Notes: generated by a model not told the origin, from the sequence alone. Shown: positions 18,401 to 27,383, counted from the stretch's first letter. The stretch is 64,000 bases of DNA from Micromonospora tarapacensis (GCF_019697375.1 NZ_JAHCDI010000004.1:3955324-4019323); one strand, 5' to 3'. Made by a program: numbers and translations.

Positions 18401-19505
18401 CCGGCTCCGCCGCAGCCTCGGGGAGGACCACGAGTACACCGTGATCGCGGCCGGCAGCCTCGCCGCCGACCTGCGTGCGCTCGGATACTTCGAGCGCGCC
18501 CGCGACCTGGACGCCCGCACCGAGGAACTGGCCCGGGAGGTCTTCGGCGAGGATCATCCTCGCGCCCTGATCGCGGCGCACAACCTGGCCATCTCCCTGC
18601 GCCTGGTCGGTGACCTGCGCGGCGCCCTGAGCCGCAACGAGCGCACCCTGGCCCGGCGCCGGGAGACGCTCGGCCCGATGCACCCGTTCACCCTCTTCTC
18701 CGCCGGCCAGTACGGCCGCGACCTGCGCGACACCGGTGATCTCATCGAGTCCCGCCGGGTCCTCGAGGCGGCGGTGGAGGCGAACCGGCTGGTGCTGGGT
18801 GAGGAGGATCCGGAGACGCTACGGGCGCTGAAGAACTACGCGGTGACCCTGCGCAAGATCGGCGAGCTGGAGCGGGCGCACACGTTGAGCGCGGACGTGC
18901 TGGTGCGGTCCCGCCGGCGGCACGGCCCCGACCACCCCGACGTGCAGGCCAGCGCGATGAACCTGGCCTGCGACGAGTCGGCGATCGGGGACGACGCGGG
19001 AGCGCTGCGCCGGGCGCGGCCGGTGCACCGGTGGTACCGGGACAACATGGGCGAGGATCACCTGTTCACCCTCGCCTACGCCAACAATCTGGCGATCTTC
19101 CTGCGTAAGGTCGGCGAGACGGAGGCCGCCTTCGACCTCTCCCACGAGGTGGTCGGCCGGTTCACCGAACGCATCGGTGCGGACCATCCGTACACCATGG
19201 CGGCCAACATCAACCTGGCGAACTGCTGGTTCGCCCGCCGCGAGTTCGCCGCCGCGCTGGCCAGCGACCAGGAGGCGCACGAGCGCAGCCGGCGGATCCT
19301 CGGGCCCGGCCACCCGGACACCCTGGCGGTGGCGAACAACCTCGCCACCAGCCTGAGCGTCACCGGGGATCACCGGGGCGCCCGGGCGTTGCGCGAGCAG
19401 GTGATGCCGCTGTACCGCCGGGTGCTCGGCGAGGAGCACCCGAACACCATCGCACTCGTGGAGGCGAACCGGCTCAACTGCGACCTGGAGCCGCCACCTA
19501 CCTGA
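15450..19505 (+). CDS. fxsT: FxsT, ParA-like/TIR/NB-ARC/TPR protein of the FXS system
   Basis: This 1351-residue protein has four parts. An N-terminal ParA/MinD-like P-loop domain carries KGGTGRT at residues 25-31. A TIR domain follows (about 356-490; PDVFVSYAALDRAWAEWICD). An NB-ARC/STAND ATPase has GLGGVGKS near residue 550 and LLILDNAD as Walker B. A long C-terminal run of tetratricopeptide repeats (about 880-1340) contains many LGEDHP/LGPGHP-type turns. Architectures of this kind sense a ligand or peptide through the repeats and switch the STAND ATPase on. It is the expected FxsT component. The stop overlaps the converging HExxH hydroxylase gene by 8 bp. Start GTG 15450 lies inside fxsC. 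Confidence 0.88.
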   Translation: MTTTDRTTTTTGGREGRIITFYSYKGGTGRTMALANVAWILAANGHRVLAVDWDLESPGLHRYFHPFLLDKDLRTSRGVIDMARDYADAAVRPFDETEDPDWIGTAADVLRHAVSLEWRFPLPPRDVTGGAHPVRPGFLDLLPAGRQDPSYTKAVSTFDWQAFFEKLGGNSFLDALAASMRANYDYVLIDSRTGVSDGAGICTVRLPDTVVTSFTLNEQSIDGAVAVARSIVRQRGDRPVRILPVPMRVDNAEQLKLEAGRDQARRRFTPLLPRLSPEESDRYWGEVEIPYQPYYAYEEILAAFGDRAHHEATLLAAYERLTRAITDGEVEDLPPLDDRLRRKWLAKFERQRLAGSAPDVFVSYAALDRAWAEWICDELRATGLRAVMREVDFPANPAGGDPAAVGFSDAAGLIVLLSQEYMQSPNAAELWSRATAHDPTTGTSYLVPVRLDNSRAPGLFLERIPVDLVGVDEQEATARLLEALDHPARPAPDPEGTPVRRRFPGNEPPVWRVPLPRNVQFVGRGPLLEGMRDWLSGSEAGHVPLALHGLGGVGKSQIALEYAYRFRAEYDIVWWISAQQPSVLRLALGALADRLAAELDTPLSGSVSERVNWILDVLRRGVPFRRWLLILDNADEPSELPELIPQGPGHVLVTTRNHAWSRHARMLEVGAFDRDESVDLLRRRAGHLDRGDAELIAARLGDLPLAIEQASAWLATTGESPAQYLARVGRYLPDMLAEELPADYQQTGAQPWLVSLDSLRERNPAAAKLLEVCAFFASEPIPMSLVTGDRFINVLLPHDPSLRDPLLMGRALRDIGRYALARIDSVRGGGRGRGQERADEAGQTSLRMHTLVQELIRESLSEQEKDENRQHVHAILAAANPKDPDQPDYWPVYAELWPHLLPSRTLTSDQPEVRQLLLDVARYMWIRVDFATCAELAEQAIALWQERYGPDDPQTLMMRFQLANALRLEARYQTAYDIDRDVYDRLRRSLGEDHEYTVIAAGSLAADLRALGYFERARDLDARTEELAREVFGEDHPRALIAAHNLAISLRLVGDLRGALSRNERTLARRRETLGPMHPFTLFSAGQYGRDLRDTGDLIESRRVLEAAVEANRLVLGEEDPETLRALKNYAVTLRKIGELERAHTLSADVLVRSRRRHGPDHPDVQASAMNLACDESAIGDDAGALRRARPVHRWYRDNMGEDHLFTLAYANNLAIFLRKVGETEAAFDLSHEVVGRFTERIGADHPYTMAANINLANCWFARREFAAALASDQEAHERSRRILGPGHPDTLAVANNLATSLSVTGDHRGARALREQVMPLYRRVLGEEHPNTIALVEANRLNCDLEPPPT

Positions 19506-21402
19506 CCACCGCCGCACGACCCGGCGGCACCGTCGGCGATGGTCGGTCGGGGGTGGATACGCAGGTCACCGGGGCCAGCCAGCGGCACAGCTCCAGCGGA
19601 TCCGGCGCCGCCGCGACCGCCGCGAGCGCGCGCAGGACCGCCCGGCACAGCTCCGGGTCGGCGTGCACCGCCGCCTCGGCGGCCGGCAGCCGACCGTCGG
19701 CGAGGGTCAGTCCGACCCACGCCGCCAACTGGTCCGGCTCGTGCCGCAACTGCCGCTGGTACCACGCCCGGGCCGCCAGATGATCGCCGCCGGCCAGCGC
19801 CAGGTCGCCGGCCGAGGCCTCTGGTAGCGCGTCGGTGAGGCGTTCGGCACCGCTGCGCAGCCGGTCGAAGCGTTCCGGATCGGCCAACCGCAGCCGCACC
19901 AGATCCAGCCGAGGGCTCCGGCTCAGCCACCTGCCGTCGGCCGGCCGCACCCGAACCGGGACGGTGATCGCGGGGCAGTCCACCCCGGCCCGCCAGGCCT
20001 CGACGAGCCGGTCCACCAGCCCCGGATCGGGCCGCCGGTTTCGCAGTCGCCACACCGTCCAGTGATCGTCCGCCGCCTCGCGGGCCAGCGCGGCAGCCCC
20101 GGCCGGCACCGGATCGTCCCGCCAGCCGTCGATGACCGCGTCCAGCCCCTCGACGAAGCGGCGGCCGGCCGAGGTCAGCCGCCCGTGCGACCGGATGTCC
20201 GCGCAGGTCCGCCCGACCCGGTCCCGCCAGCGCGCGAACTCCACCTCGGCCAGTCGAATCCGCCCCGCCGGGGCCACCGCCCGCCGGGTCCGCCAGAACT
20301 CGGTCACCGCGACGAAGGCGTACACCCCTTGCAGGGCGGCACCCAACGGCCGCGGATCGTCGCGCCAGGGCGCGTAGTAGTACCGCCGGTCGTCGGGTTC
20401 GTACAGCGGCTCGATGTCGATGGCGGCGCCGAGTTTCGCGTGCTGGAACTCGTGCAGCAGGCCGAGGGCCAGCCCTTGGCCGTCGGCCGGCGGGGTCATC
20501 GAGACCGCACCGAAGGCGTCCATGCTCGTGACGTTCACCCCCGCGCTGGCCGTGTCGGACTGCAACGGCACGATGGTCCGCAGCCCCTCGGAGATCGCGG
20601 CGGCATGCCCGCGGTGGTGCCGCACCAGGATCGGCCAGGCCTCGTCGAGCAGCCGCTGCCACTGCCTCACCACGGCCGGGTCCAACCGGCCGCTGGCGCA
20701 GAGCCGGTGGCAGTCGCGGCACGGATCGAGGTCGTCGAGACACAGCTGGACGGTGAGGCCGTCGGCGCTGCCGTGCAGCCGGTGCAGGCCGGACCAGCCG
20801 TCCGAGTCGATCCCCGCGCCGGGCGGTTCCGCGCCGGGCGGTGGCACCTCGACCGAACCCACCCGCACCCGATCACCAGTTCGGGACACCGTCACCCGGC
20901 CGGCACGGCCGCTGCGGGCCCGGCCGAGGGAGGGCAGGAAGACCTCGCCGTCCACGGCCGTCACCGGCAACTCGAACTCCAGGCCGGCCCGGATCGCCGC
21001 CGCGGCGGCCAGCCCGCCGAGGTACCCCAGATCGGCGGCGACCGGGCCGACCGCGTCGGGAGTCGGCTCCAGGCCGGTCGTGGTCCGTCCGGCGAGCGGC
21101 GCCGGGACGGTGGATGGGCCGGCCTGCCGACGCAGCCGGCGCAGGGTGACCGCGAGCCACGCGCCGGTGTGCGGCAGGGCGAGCACTGCCCGGCCGACCG
21201 CCGGATCCCGCCGCGCCGCGGCGGTGAGCAGCGCGAAGTACCGACCGGTCTCGGCCGGATCGGCCAGGTCCAGCACGGCGCGCAACTGCAGCATCCGCTT
21301 GCTGACCTGCCCGCCGCGCAGGGTACGCACGAGTTCGGCGCTGCCCGGGCCGGCGGCGAGTGCGTCGAGGTCGGCCGGCCGGAGCCGGTGGTAGCCGCTC
21401 AC
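19498..21402 (-). CDS. HExxH-type peptide beta-hydroxylase of the FXS system
   Basis: This 634-residue protein has the metal-binding motif HEFQH at residues 317-321 within LALGLLHEFQHAKL, and a long helical C terminus. In many FXS clusters the same domain is fused to the C terminus of the radical SAM enzyme FxsB and acts as an alpha-ketoglutarate-dependent peptide beta-hydroxylase. Here it is a separate gene whose GTG overlaps the fxsB stop in a GTGA, so fission or an unfused ancestral state is likely. A cysteine group (C-x2-C-x3-C in DPCRDCHRLC) lies around residues 230-240. Predicted job: hydroxylate the beta carbon of a residue in the FxsA core after cyclophane formation. Confidence 0.85.
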   Translation of the reverse strand: MSGYHRLRPADLDALAAGPGSAELVRTLRGGQVSKRMLQLRAVLDLADPAETGRYFALLTAAARRDPAVGRAVLALPHTGAWLAVTLRRLRRQAGPSTVPAPLAGRTTTGLEPTPDAVGPVAADLGYLGGLAAAAAIRAGLEFELPVTAVDGEVFLPSLGRARSGRAGRVTVSRTGDRVRVGSVEVPPPGAEPPGAGIDSDGWSGLHRLHGSADGLTVQLCLDDLDPCRDCHRLCASGRLDPAVVRQWQRLLDEAWPILVRHHRGHAAAISEGLRTIVPLQSDTASAGVNVTSMDAFGAVSMTPPADGQGLALGLLHEFQHAKLGAAIDIEPLYEPDDRRYYYAPWRDDPRPLGAALQGVYAFVAVTEFWRTRRAVAPAGRIRLAEVEFARWRDRVGRTCADIRSHGRLTSAGRRFVEGLDAVIDGWRDDPVPAGAAALAREAADDHWTVWRLRNRRPDPGLVDRLVEAWRAGVDCPAITVPVRVRPADGRWLSRSPRLDLVRLRLADPERFDRLRSGAERLTDALPEASAGDLALAGGDHLAARAWYQRQLRHEPDQLAAWVGLTLADGRLPAAEAAVHADPELCRAVLRALAAVAAAPDPLELCRWLAPVTCVSTPDRPSPTVPPGRAAVVR

Positions 21403-22586
21403 CGGCCGCGTCTGGGCAGGCCGGCCAGGTCGGTCCGGAGCCGGCCCGCGACATGCTCGATCAGCAGGCGCAGGTCGTGGCAGTAGACGGAGGGGTTGTG
21501 GAAACTGCCGTCCCGATAGCGGTGCGGATAGTTGCCGCCTCCGCAGACCCGGTGCACGGGACAGGCCCGGCAGCCGGGGGCGAGCGCCGACAGCCCGGCC
21601 TGCCGGATGGCCACGGCGGGGTGGCGCAGCACGTCGTCGAAGGTGTGGTCGAAGACCGTCAGGTCGGTGTCGACCGCGCCCGGATAGCTGGACCGCAGGG
21701 TGTCGACCTGTTCGTACCCGCCGTCGGTGTTGACCACCACGGCGGCGACCGGGCTCAACCCCATGGACTCGGTACGGCTGCTTCCGCCGAGCAGCAGGTT
21801 GATCAGTTCCTCGAAGATCCGGACCCGGGTGAGCCGCACCGGCGCGTCGTACCACCCGTCGAAGGCCTCGGCCAACCAGCTGCCGTAGGCGCTCGCGTCA
21901 CGCCCGCCCCGGGGCGGCGGGGCATCCCAGTTGGCGTGCGGGAGCAGGAAGTCCACCATCGGCGGGCGGTACGCCAGCAACGCCTCGTACGTCCGTCGCG
22001 GGTCGGCGTCGAGGTCGACGACGCAGAGAATTCCCGCGTACGCCTCGGCGCGGCCGGCCAGCAGCCGCAGCGCCCCGTCGACGGCGTCGAAGCTGCCGCG
22101 CCCCGAGGCGTAGCGGCGGTGCCGGTCGTTGGCGACCCGCTCGCCGTCCAGGCTCACCCCGATCAGCACGCCCGCGTCGGCCAGCACGGACAGTGCCCGC
22201 TCGTCGAGCAGGGTGCCGTTGGTCTGCACGGTGATCCGGGCCTGCGCCGGCGCGAGCGCGCCCCGCAGCCGGTCGGCCATCCGCGCCAGGGTCGGGGCAC
22301 CGGCCAGCAACGGCTCACCGCCGTGCAGCACGATGCGCGTCACGGCCAGCTCGTGCGCATGGACGTGCTCCGCCATCCGCCGGCAGGTGCGATCGAAGAT
22401 GTCGGGGGACATCAGCGGCGGATCGGTGCGGGCGCTACGGTCCGCCAGCTCGTACATGTAGCAGTAGTCGCAGGCCAGGTTGCACCTGCTGTGCACCTTG
22501 AGGATGAACTCGGAGAAGGGCACCGGCCGCACCGGTGCCGGCCCGTCCGCCACCGCCTGAGCACGCCCCTCGCCCCGCACGGTCAC
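21399..22586 (-). CDS. fxsB: FxsB, radical SAM/SPASM cyclophane-forming maturase
   Basis: This 395-residue enzyme holds a radical SAM core with C-x3-C-x2-C (CNLACDYC; C35, C39, C42) for the SAM-cleaving 4Fe-4S cluster. A C-terminal SPASM-type cysteine region follows (GCRACPVHRVCGGG and VYC near the end). Family members install a three-residue cyclophane (triceptide) between an aromatic residue and the residue two positions on in the C-terminal F-x-S motif of FxsA. Start GTG 22586 overlaps the fxsA stop codon (GTGA), giving translational coupling from precursor to enzyme; GTG 22580 is an alternative. The downstream HExxH gene is coupled in the same way. Substrate here is expected to be the 56-residue peptide that ends in WNSAM. 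Confidence 0.9.
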   Translation of the reverse strand: MTVRGEGRAQAVADGPAPVRPVPFSEFILKVHSRCNLACDYCYMYELADRSARTDPPLMSPDIFDRTCRRMAEHVHAHELAVTRIVLHGGEPLLAGAPTLARMADRLRGALAPAQARITVQTNGTLLDERALSVLADAGVLIGVSLDGERVANDRHRRYASGRGSFDAVDGALRLLAGRAEAYAGILCVVDLDADPRRTYEALLAYRPPMVDFLLPHANWDAPPPRGGRDASAYGSWLAEAFDGWYDAPVRLTRVRIFEELINLLLGGSSRTESMGLSPVAAVVVNTDGGYEQVDTLRSSYPGAVDTDLTVFDHTFDDVLRHPAVAIRQAGLSALAPGCRACPVHRVCGGGNYPHRYRDGSFHNPSVYCHDLRLLIEHVAGRLRTDLAGLPRRGR

Positions 22587-22753
22587 ATCGCCGAGTTCCA
22601 CCCGGCGACCGCGTCCTGCGGGCGGTCGACCTCGTCCAGGATCCGGCGTAGCGAACATGCGAACGGCGACCCGTCCAACTCCGGCAGATCGGCGAGGCTC
22701 ACGTCGCCGAGGTCCACGAGGACACCCAGCGAGCCGTCTTCGGTCGTATCCAT
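22583..22753 (-). CDS. fxsA: FxsA-like precursor peptide ending in WNSAM
   Basis: This is a 56-residue peptide, and its position directly before fxsB together with its size and character identify it as the FXS precursor. The leader is acidic and helical (VSLADLPELDGSPFACSLRR), then a charged stretch (ILDEVDRPQDAVAG) leads to the C-terminal core WNSAM. FxsA families are defined by F-x-S-x-x at the very C terminus; here tryptophan (W52) replaces phenylalanine while S54 and the two-residue tail remain. Tryptophan is an accepted aromatic partner in related triceptide families. The stop overlaps the fxsB GTG. The gene starts at ATG 22753; I see no clear promoter consensus in the 200 bp upstream. 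Confidence 0.85.
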   Translation of the reverse strand: MDTTEDGSLGVLVDLGDVSLADLPELDGSPFACSLRRILDEVDRPQDAVAGWNSAM

Positions 22754-22949
22754 AATGATCCGTCCACCCGCGAAAAAGACTCACGCCCGAATGAGCGACA
22801 ACTTGTGCGGGAGCCGCCGGACCAGAGCCCGCCCCTACCGCCGAACCCGCCAACGAACCGGGCCATCGTAGCGGCATCACGCAACGCAGGAATTCGGGCG
22901 GGTCACCCGGTTCAACGCCCCAGCGGTGCGGTGGACATTCTCCGGCCCG

Positions 22950-23918
22950 TCACCGTCCCATTCGGGCCCGGACGAACTCCGGCACGGCGGCCAGGCCGGT
23001 GACCGGACGGAAGGCCCGCGCCGCGTTGACCAGGGCGGCGTACTCGTCCTCGGTAAGGTCGATCTCCGCGGCGGCGGCGTTGCGCTCCACCTGCGCCACG
23101 CTCGACGCACCGGGAATGGCCACCACGTTCGGGTGGCGCAGCACGTACGCCAGGGCGATCTGGCTCGGCGTGGCATCGTGCGCGGCGGCCACCTGACGCA
23201 GTGTCTCGATCAACGCGGCGCCGCGTTCCAGGTTCTCCGGCAGGAAGTGCGGGTTGGCCCGGCGCACCGCGCCGACCGGCGGATGGTCGGCGTCGTACCG
23301 CCCGGAGAGGAACCCCTGCGCCAGCGGACTGTACGCGATGACCAACCGGCCGGCCTGCTCCGCGTACGGCAGCAGATTCTCCTCCGGTTTGCGGTCGAGC
23401 ATGCTGTAGCGAACCTGGTTGCTCAGCACCCGCCGACCCAACGCGGCCTCGGCCACCTGCCAGCGGCGCAGGCTGTAGTTGCTCACCCCCACCTCGCCGA
23501 CCAGGCCGACGTCCTGCAACGCCCGCATGCCCCGCATGGTCCGGTGGTCGCCGACCACGGGGTTGTGATGGTGCAACTGGTAGAGGTCGATGCTGCTGAC
23601 GCCGAGCCGGGCCGCCGAGGCGACCGCCCGCTGCTGCACCACCGACGCCACCGGCAGCACCGGGAAGATCTTGGTGGCCACGGTCACCTTGTCCCGGTCG
23701 GCGGCCAGTGCCGCGCCCAGGATCCGTTCGCTGCGGCCGAAGCCGTACAACTCGGCGGTGTCGAAGACGGTGACGCCCAGCTCGACCGCGCGTCGGACGA
23801 TGTCCGCCGCCAACCGCTCGTAGTCAGGGCCGTAGCCCCACTCGCGCGAACCGAACTGCCAGGTACCGAGGCCGATCTTGGACAGGGGTTTCGGGGTGTC
23901 GAGCCGCACGTAGCGCAT
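22950..23918 (-). CDS. Aldo/keto reductase
   Basis: This 322-residue enzyme is an NADPH-dependent aldo/keto reductase with the expected TIM-barrel landmarks: GLGTWQFGS near the N terminus, the catalytic Asp/Tyr segment (FDTAELYGFGRSE), the Lys strand (VATKIF), the His strand (YQLHHHN) and the cofactor-binding end (IPGASSVAQVERN). Substrate is unknown. ATG 23918 is the start of the conserved N terminus. It is divergent from a second aldo/keto reductase, with about 200 bp between them. The pair is not obviously linked to the FXS genes. Confidence 0.9.
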   Translation of the reverse strand: MRYVRLDTPKPLSKIGLGTWQFGSREWGYGPDYERLAADIVRRAVELGVTVFDTAELYGFGRSERILGAALAADRDKVTVATKIFPVLPVASVVQQRAVASAARLGVSSIDLYQLHHHNPVVGDHRTMRGMRALQDVGLVGEVGVSNYSLRRWQVAEAALGRRVLSNQVRYSMLDRKPEENLLPYAEQAGRLVIAYSPLAQGFLSGRYDADHPPVGAVRRANPHFLPENLERGAALIETLRQVAAAHDATPSQIALAYVLRHPNVVAIPGASSVAQVERNAAAAEIDLTEDEYAALVNAARAFRPVTGLAAVPEFVRARMGR

Positions 23919-24118
23919 GCCGTCGACGCTACCCGCCGCAGACCACGACGACCGCCGATCCGCTGCGCGACCGCGACTATCCGTGACCCACGCCGGTGTC
24001 GCCACCATCCTCCCTGCGGGCAAGGGTCAAGGGGTGACGAGTCACGGTGACGTCCAGTTCGACCGCGCCGGGCGTCCGGCCCGGACGGGTGTCGCGCGTC
24101 CGGCCTCGGGCTATGGTC

Positions 24119-25114
24119 ATGATCGTGACCTACCTCGCCGACGACACGCGTTACGACCAGATGCCCTACCGGCGCAGCGGAGCCAGCGGGCTGCGCCTGC
24201 CGGCGATCTCGCTCGGACTGTGGCACAACTTCGGGCCGGATCGTCCCTTCGAGCGCCAGCGGGACATCGTCCGGCGCGCCTTCGATCTCGGCGTCACCCA
24301 CTTCGACCTGGCCAACAACTACGGGCCACCGCCCGGTGCCGCCGAGGAGAACTTCGGCCGGATGCTGGCCGGTGACCTCGGGCCGTACCGGGACGAGCTG
24401 ATCATCTCCAGCAAGGCCGGCTATCTGATGTGGCCCGGCCCGTACGGCGAGTGGGGCTCCCGCAAGAACCTGGTCTCCTCGCTCGACCAGTCACTGCGTC
24501 GGCTCGGCCTGGACTACGTGGACATCTTCTACAGCCACCGGTACGACCCGGACACGCCGCTGGAGGAGACGATGGGTGCCCTGGACGCCGCCGTCCGATC
24601 CGGCAAGGCGCTCTACGTCGGCATCTCCAACTACAACTCCGAGCAGACCCAGCGGGCCGCGGCGATCCTTCGCGACCTGGGTACGCCGCTGCTGATCAAC
24701 CAACCCGCCTACTCCATGTTCAACCGCTGGACGGAGGAGGACGGCCTGCTCGACACGCTGGAGCGCGTCGGAGCGGGCTGCATCGCGTACAGCCCGCTGG
24801 CCCAGGGCCTGCTCACCGACCGATACCTCGACGGCATCCCCGCCGACTCCCGGGTGCGCACCAGCGTCTTCCTCTCGGAGAACGACGTCAGCTCGCAGCG
24901 GCTGGCGACGATCCGGGCCCTGGCCGCCGTCGCCGAGCGGCGTGGGCAGTCCCTGGCGCAGCTCGCGCTCGCCTGGGCGTTGCGGGACCCCCGGATGACC
25001 AGCCTGATCATCGGCGCCAGCAGTGTCTCCCAGTTGGAGGCGAACATCGCCGCCGTGGAGGGCCTCGACCTGACCGCCGAGGACCTGGCCGAGATCGACG
25101 TCCAGTTGGGCTGA
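24119..25114 (+). CDS. Aldo/keto reductase (YghZ / L-glyceraldehyde-3-phosphate reductase-like)
   Basis: This 331-residue enzyme has the features of the YghZ/Gpr group: YRRSGASGLRLPAISLGLW at the start, THFDLANNYG with the catalytic Asp and Tyr, SSKAGYLMWPGPYGEWGSR, DIFYSHRYDP and IIGASSVSQLEAN for cofactor binding. Members reduce L-glyceraldehyde 3-phosphate, methylglyoxal and similar aldehydes, often as a detoxification step. ATG 24119 is chosen; ATG 24113 and GTG 24125 are also possible and change the product only by two residues. It is transcribed away from the other aldo/keto reductase. Confidence 0.9.
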   Translation: MIVTYLADDTRYDQMPYRRSGASGLRLPAISLGLWHNFGPDRPFERQRDIVRRAFDLGVTHFDLANNYGPPPGAAEENFGRMLAGDLGPYRDELIISSKAGYLMWPGPYGEWGSRKNLVSSLDQSLRRLGLDYVDIFYSHRYDPDTPLEETMGALDAAVRSGKALYVGISNYNSEQTQRAAAILRDLGTPLLINQPAYSMFNRWTEEDGLLDTLERVGAGCIAYSPLAQGLLTDRYLDGIPADSRVRTSVFLSENDVSSQRLATIRALAAVAERRGQSLAQLALAWALRDPRMTSLIIGASSVSQLEANIAAVEGLDLTAEDLAEIDVQLG

Positions 25115-25234
25115 CGGCGACCGAGGCGTCCCACCGGGCGAGGCGCGGTCCGGGTCGACGGCGGTCGGCGGACAGGACGCAAGACCCTGCCCCCGCCCGG
25201 CAGCCCGCCGTAGCGTGAGGGGCGGAGGTGGCCG

Positions 25235-25912
25235 ATGCGAGTGGCGGTGTTCAGCACGAAGCCGTACGACCGGGAGTTCCTCACCGCGGCCAACGCCGCG
25301 ACGGGTCACGAACTCACCTTCCTGGAGGCCCGGCTCACCGCGCAGACCGCTCGGCATCGTCGGCACCGGACGGATCGGTGTCTGCGTCGCCCAGATCATG
25401 GCCGGCTTCGGCTGTCGGGTGCTGGCCAGCGACCCGTACCCGAGCGACGCGGCGACCGCCGCCGGGGCCGAGTACGTCCCGCTGGAACGGCTGCTCGCCG
25501 AGTCGCACGTCGTCACCCTGCACTGCCCGCTCACGCCGGAGACCCGGCACCTGATCGACGCCGAGCGGATCGGCCTGCTCCGCGACGGCGTCATGCTGAT
25601 CAACACTGGCCGGGGGCGCTGATCGACACCCGGGCCGTGATCGACGGGCTGAAGAGCGGACGGATCGGCTATCTGGGTCTCGACGTGTACGAGGAGGAGG
25701 ACGACCTGTTCTTCGAGGACCGCTCCGAACGGATCCTCAGCGACGACGACTTCGCCCGGCTCACCACCTTTCCCAACGTGCTGGTCACCGGGCATCAGGC
25801 GTTCTTCACCGAGGACGGCCTGCACAACATCGCCGCCACCACCGTCGCCAACCTCACCGCCGTCGACCGCACCGGCCCCGGCGTCGTCACCGGCCCCGCC
25901 CGCGTCTGCTGA
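25235..25912 (+). pseudogene. Relic of D-2-hydroxyacid (D-lactate) dehydrogenase
   Basis: Three pieces of a 2-hydroxyacid dehydrogenase follow each other in different frames. The N terminus ([20 protein letters not shown]) runs about 39 residues. It jumps straight into the NAD-binding segment ([20 protein letters not shown]), so roughly 100 residues of the usual 330 are missing. A second shift after INTGRG (about 25618) leads into [21 protein letters not shown] and a normal C terminus with [10 protein letters not shown]. The ribosome-binding site (GGAGG) survives. An internal deletion plus two frame changes means the gene is dead, and the deletion cannot be a simple sequencing error. Confidence 0.85.
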
Positions 25913-25956
25913 CCGGCGGGACGGCCGTTCCCTCGCCGCCGGAACCGGGACGGCCG

Positions 25957-27383
25957 TCAGCGCTGGATGGACTTGGTCTCCAGGAACTCCTCAAGACCCT
26001 GGCGGCCGAACTCGCGGCCGTTGCCCGACTGCTTGTAGCCGCCGAACGGGGCGTACGGGTTCCACTGGCCGGCGTTGACGTCGACCTGGCCGGCGCGCAG
26101 CCGCCTGGCCACGGCGAGGGCGTGCTCGGGCTCACCGAAGACGCCGCCGGTGAGGCCGTACGGGGTGCCGTTGGCGATCTCGACCGCCTCGTCCTCGTCG
26201 AGGTACGGGATGATCGTCAGGACCGGCCCGAAGATCTCCTCCTGGGCGATCACCGAGTTCGGGTCGACGTTGGCGAAGACGGTGGGCCGGACATAGGCGC
26301 CCTTCTCCAGCCCCTCCGGCCGGCCGGGGCCACCGAACACCAGCCTCGCCCCGTCGGCGACGCCGCGCCGGATGTAGCCGTCGACCTTCGCCCGGTGCGC
26401 CTCGGAGGCCATCGGGCCGATCCGGGTCGCCTCGTCGGTCGGCTCGCCGACGGTGTACTGCCTGGCGGTGGCCACCACCAGCGCCACGATCTCGTCGTGC
26501 CGCGACGCCGGTACGAGCATCCGGGGCCAGGCTCCGCAGACCTGTCCGCCGTTGGCGAACGCCATCATCACGCCGGTCTCGACCGCCCTGGGCAGATCCG
26601 CGTCGTCAAGGACCACGTTGGCGCCCTTGCCGCCGAGTTCGAGCGCGACCCGCTTGACCGTCTCGGCGGCCACGGCGGAGATGCGCCGGCCGGCCCGGGT
26701 GGAGCCGGTGAAGGAGACCATGTCGATGTCCGGGTGCGCGGAGATGGCCTCGCCGACCACCGCTCCGGTGCCGTACACCACGTTGAAGACCCCGGCCGGC
26801 AGGCCCGCCTCGGCCGTGACCTCGGCGAGGATCCGCGCGGTCAGCGGCGCCACCTCGGACGGCTTGAAGACCATGGTGTCACCGGCGACCAGCGCGGGAG
26901 CCAGCTTCGACACGACCTGCTGCAACGGGAAGTTCCACGGCGTGATCGCGCCGACCACGCCGATCGGCTCGCGCACGACCAGCGATGTCCCCACCTCCTC
27001 GGTCCAGGCGAAGTCATCGGCCAACGTGGCGAACGACTCGACGACGGCGACCGGGAAGCCGACCTGAGCGGCCCGGGACATGGTCAGGGGGGAGCCCATC
27101 TCGGCGGTGATCGCGGCGGCGATCTCCTCGCCCCGGGCCCGCAGGCCCGCGCCGATGCGCCGCAGCACGGCGGCCCGCTCGGCGGGCGGGTGGCCGCCCA
27201 GCCGGGGAAGGCGGCCCGGGCGGCGGCGACGGCACGGTCGACGTCGGCGGTGGTGCCGGCCGGTACCTCGGCGACGATCTCCCCGGTCGCCGGGTTGACG
27301 ACGCTGGTGGTGTCGGCGGATCCGGCGGGGACCACCTCGCCGTTGATCCAGTGTCCGGTGGGTGTGTGGGTGTCGGTAGTCAT
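25957..27383 (-). pseudogene. Aldehyde dehydrogenase interrupted by a one-base frameshift
   Basis: An aldehyde dehydrogenase family protein of about 475 residues is recovered if one frame change is allowed. ATG 27383 opens [20 protein letters not shown] and runs to GWAATRPP near 27190. The neighbouring frame then carries on as [14 protein letters not shown] to the stop at 25957. The catalytic Cys (NGGQVCGAW), general-base Glu (LELGGKGAN) and NAD-binding motif ([11 protein letters not shown]) are all present. The shift is one missing base in a run of GCCC/GCCG repeats, so sequencing error is a serious possibility. It is divergent from a helix-turn-helix regulator that could control it. Confidence 0.82.
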
